A DNA stretch of 64,000 nucleotides from assembly GCF_964355755.1 (NCBI RefSeq), contig NC_092673.1:16745001-16809000 (forward strand), read 5' to 3'. The position numbers and the translations under genes were made by a program. Shown piece by piece: positions 63,853-64,000 of the stretch; within the stretch, counting starts at the first letter, position 1; every line of letters begins with the position of its first letter. The stretch is from Antedon mediterranea. Taxonomy: Eukaryota > Echinodermata > Crinoidea > Comatulida > Antedonidae. The notes below the pieces were generated by a model. The model was given only the letters and a program-made list of their open reading frames with translations, had not been told where the DNA came from and did not search any database.

Positions 63853-64000
63853 TCTATAATTATATTATAATCATGAATCATTCCTGATTCAAATGCAAAA
63901 TAGATCAAAAACTATACTCATTTTGTAGTTACGAATATGACTGGTGATATTCGTCAACACAAATACGCTTTACTAATATGAAATGGGATCAGCTCAAAAG

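Overview
The window is AT-rich animal DNA: short phased exons with GT/AG introns, dense tandem satellites, and many DNA transposons, Helitrons, LINEs and one Ty3/gypsy relic. The frequent palindrome TAGGCCTA and the ROCO, DED and ZU5 domain repertoire suggest a marine invertebrate deuterostome, most likely an echinoderm. That assignment is inferred and was not tested against any database. No rRNA, functional tRNA or CRISPR array was seen.

Layout. 1-8.4 kb holds an 89-bp satellite followed by MITEs and a hAT-like element with a LINE nested inside. 8.4-36.5 kb holds gene A (+ strand), with a likely promoter/5'UTR at about 8.38-8.59 kb and a coding region at 10474-36519. All exons join in phase and give about 1445 codons. 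The predicted protein is an ankyrin N-cap, 13 ankyrin repeats each encoded by its own phase-0 exon, an ankyrin C-cap, a ROC GTPase, a COR domain and a death-effector-like domain (DED). 36.5-47.3 kb has no convincing gene. It contains minisatellites and a 60-bp satellite array split by a 4.2-kb long-inverted-repeat transposon. 47.35-64 kb holds gene B (+ strand). It encodes a degenerate (pseudo)kinase, an acidic linker, two transmembrane helices and a ZU5 domain, and probably runs past the window.

The upstream regions of genes A and B are recognisably homologous (about 8380-8591 and 47355-47574), including the 5'UTR splice donor. The two genes are otherwise unrelated, so they appear to share a duplicated promoter/leader and are likely co-expressed. 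Both also carry upstream ORFs. Repeat-ROCO-DED architecture (sensor repeats, GTPase/dimerisation module, death-fold output) beside a membrane-anchored pseudokinase-ZU5 protein suggests an innate-immune or cell-death signalling pair.

The most striking feature is the ankyrin exon array. The introns and most of each exon are nearly identical between units. Differences concentrate at the residue before the invariant Gly, at residues 3, 5 and 8, and in a length-variable loop between the two helices that changes by whole codons. This resembles a diversifying recognition repertoire.
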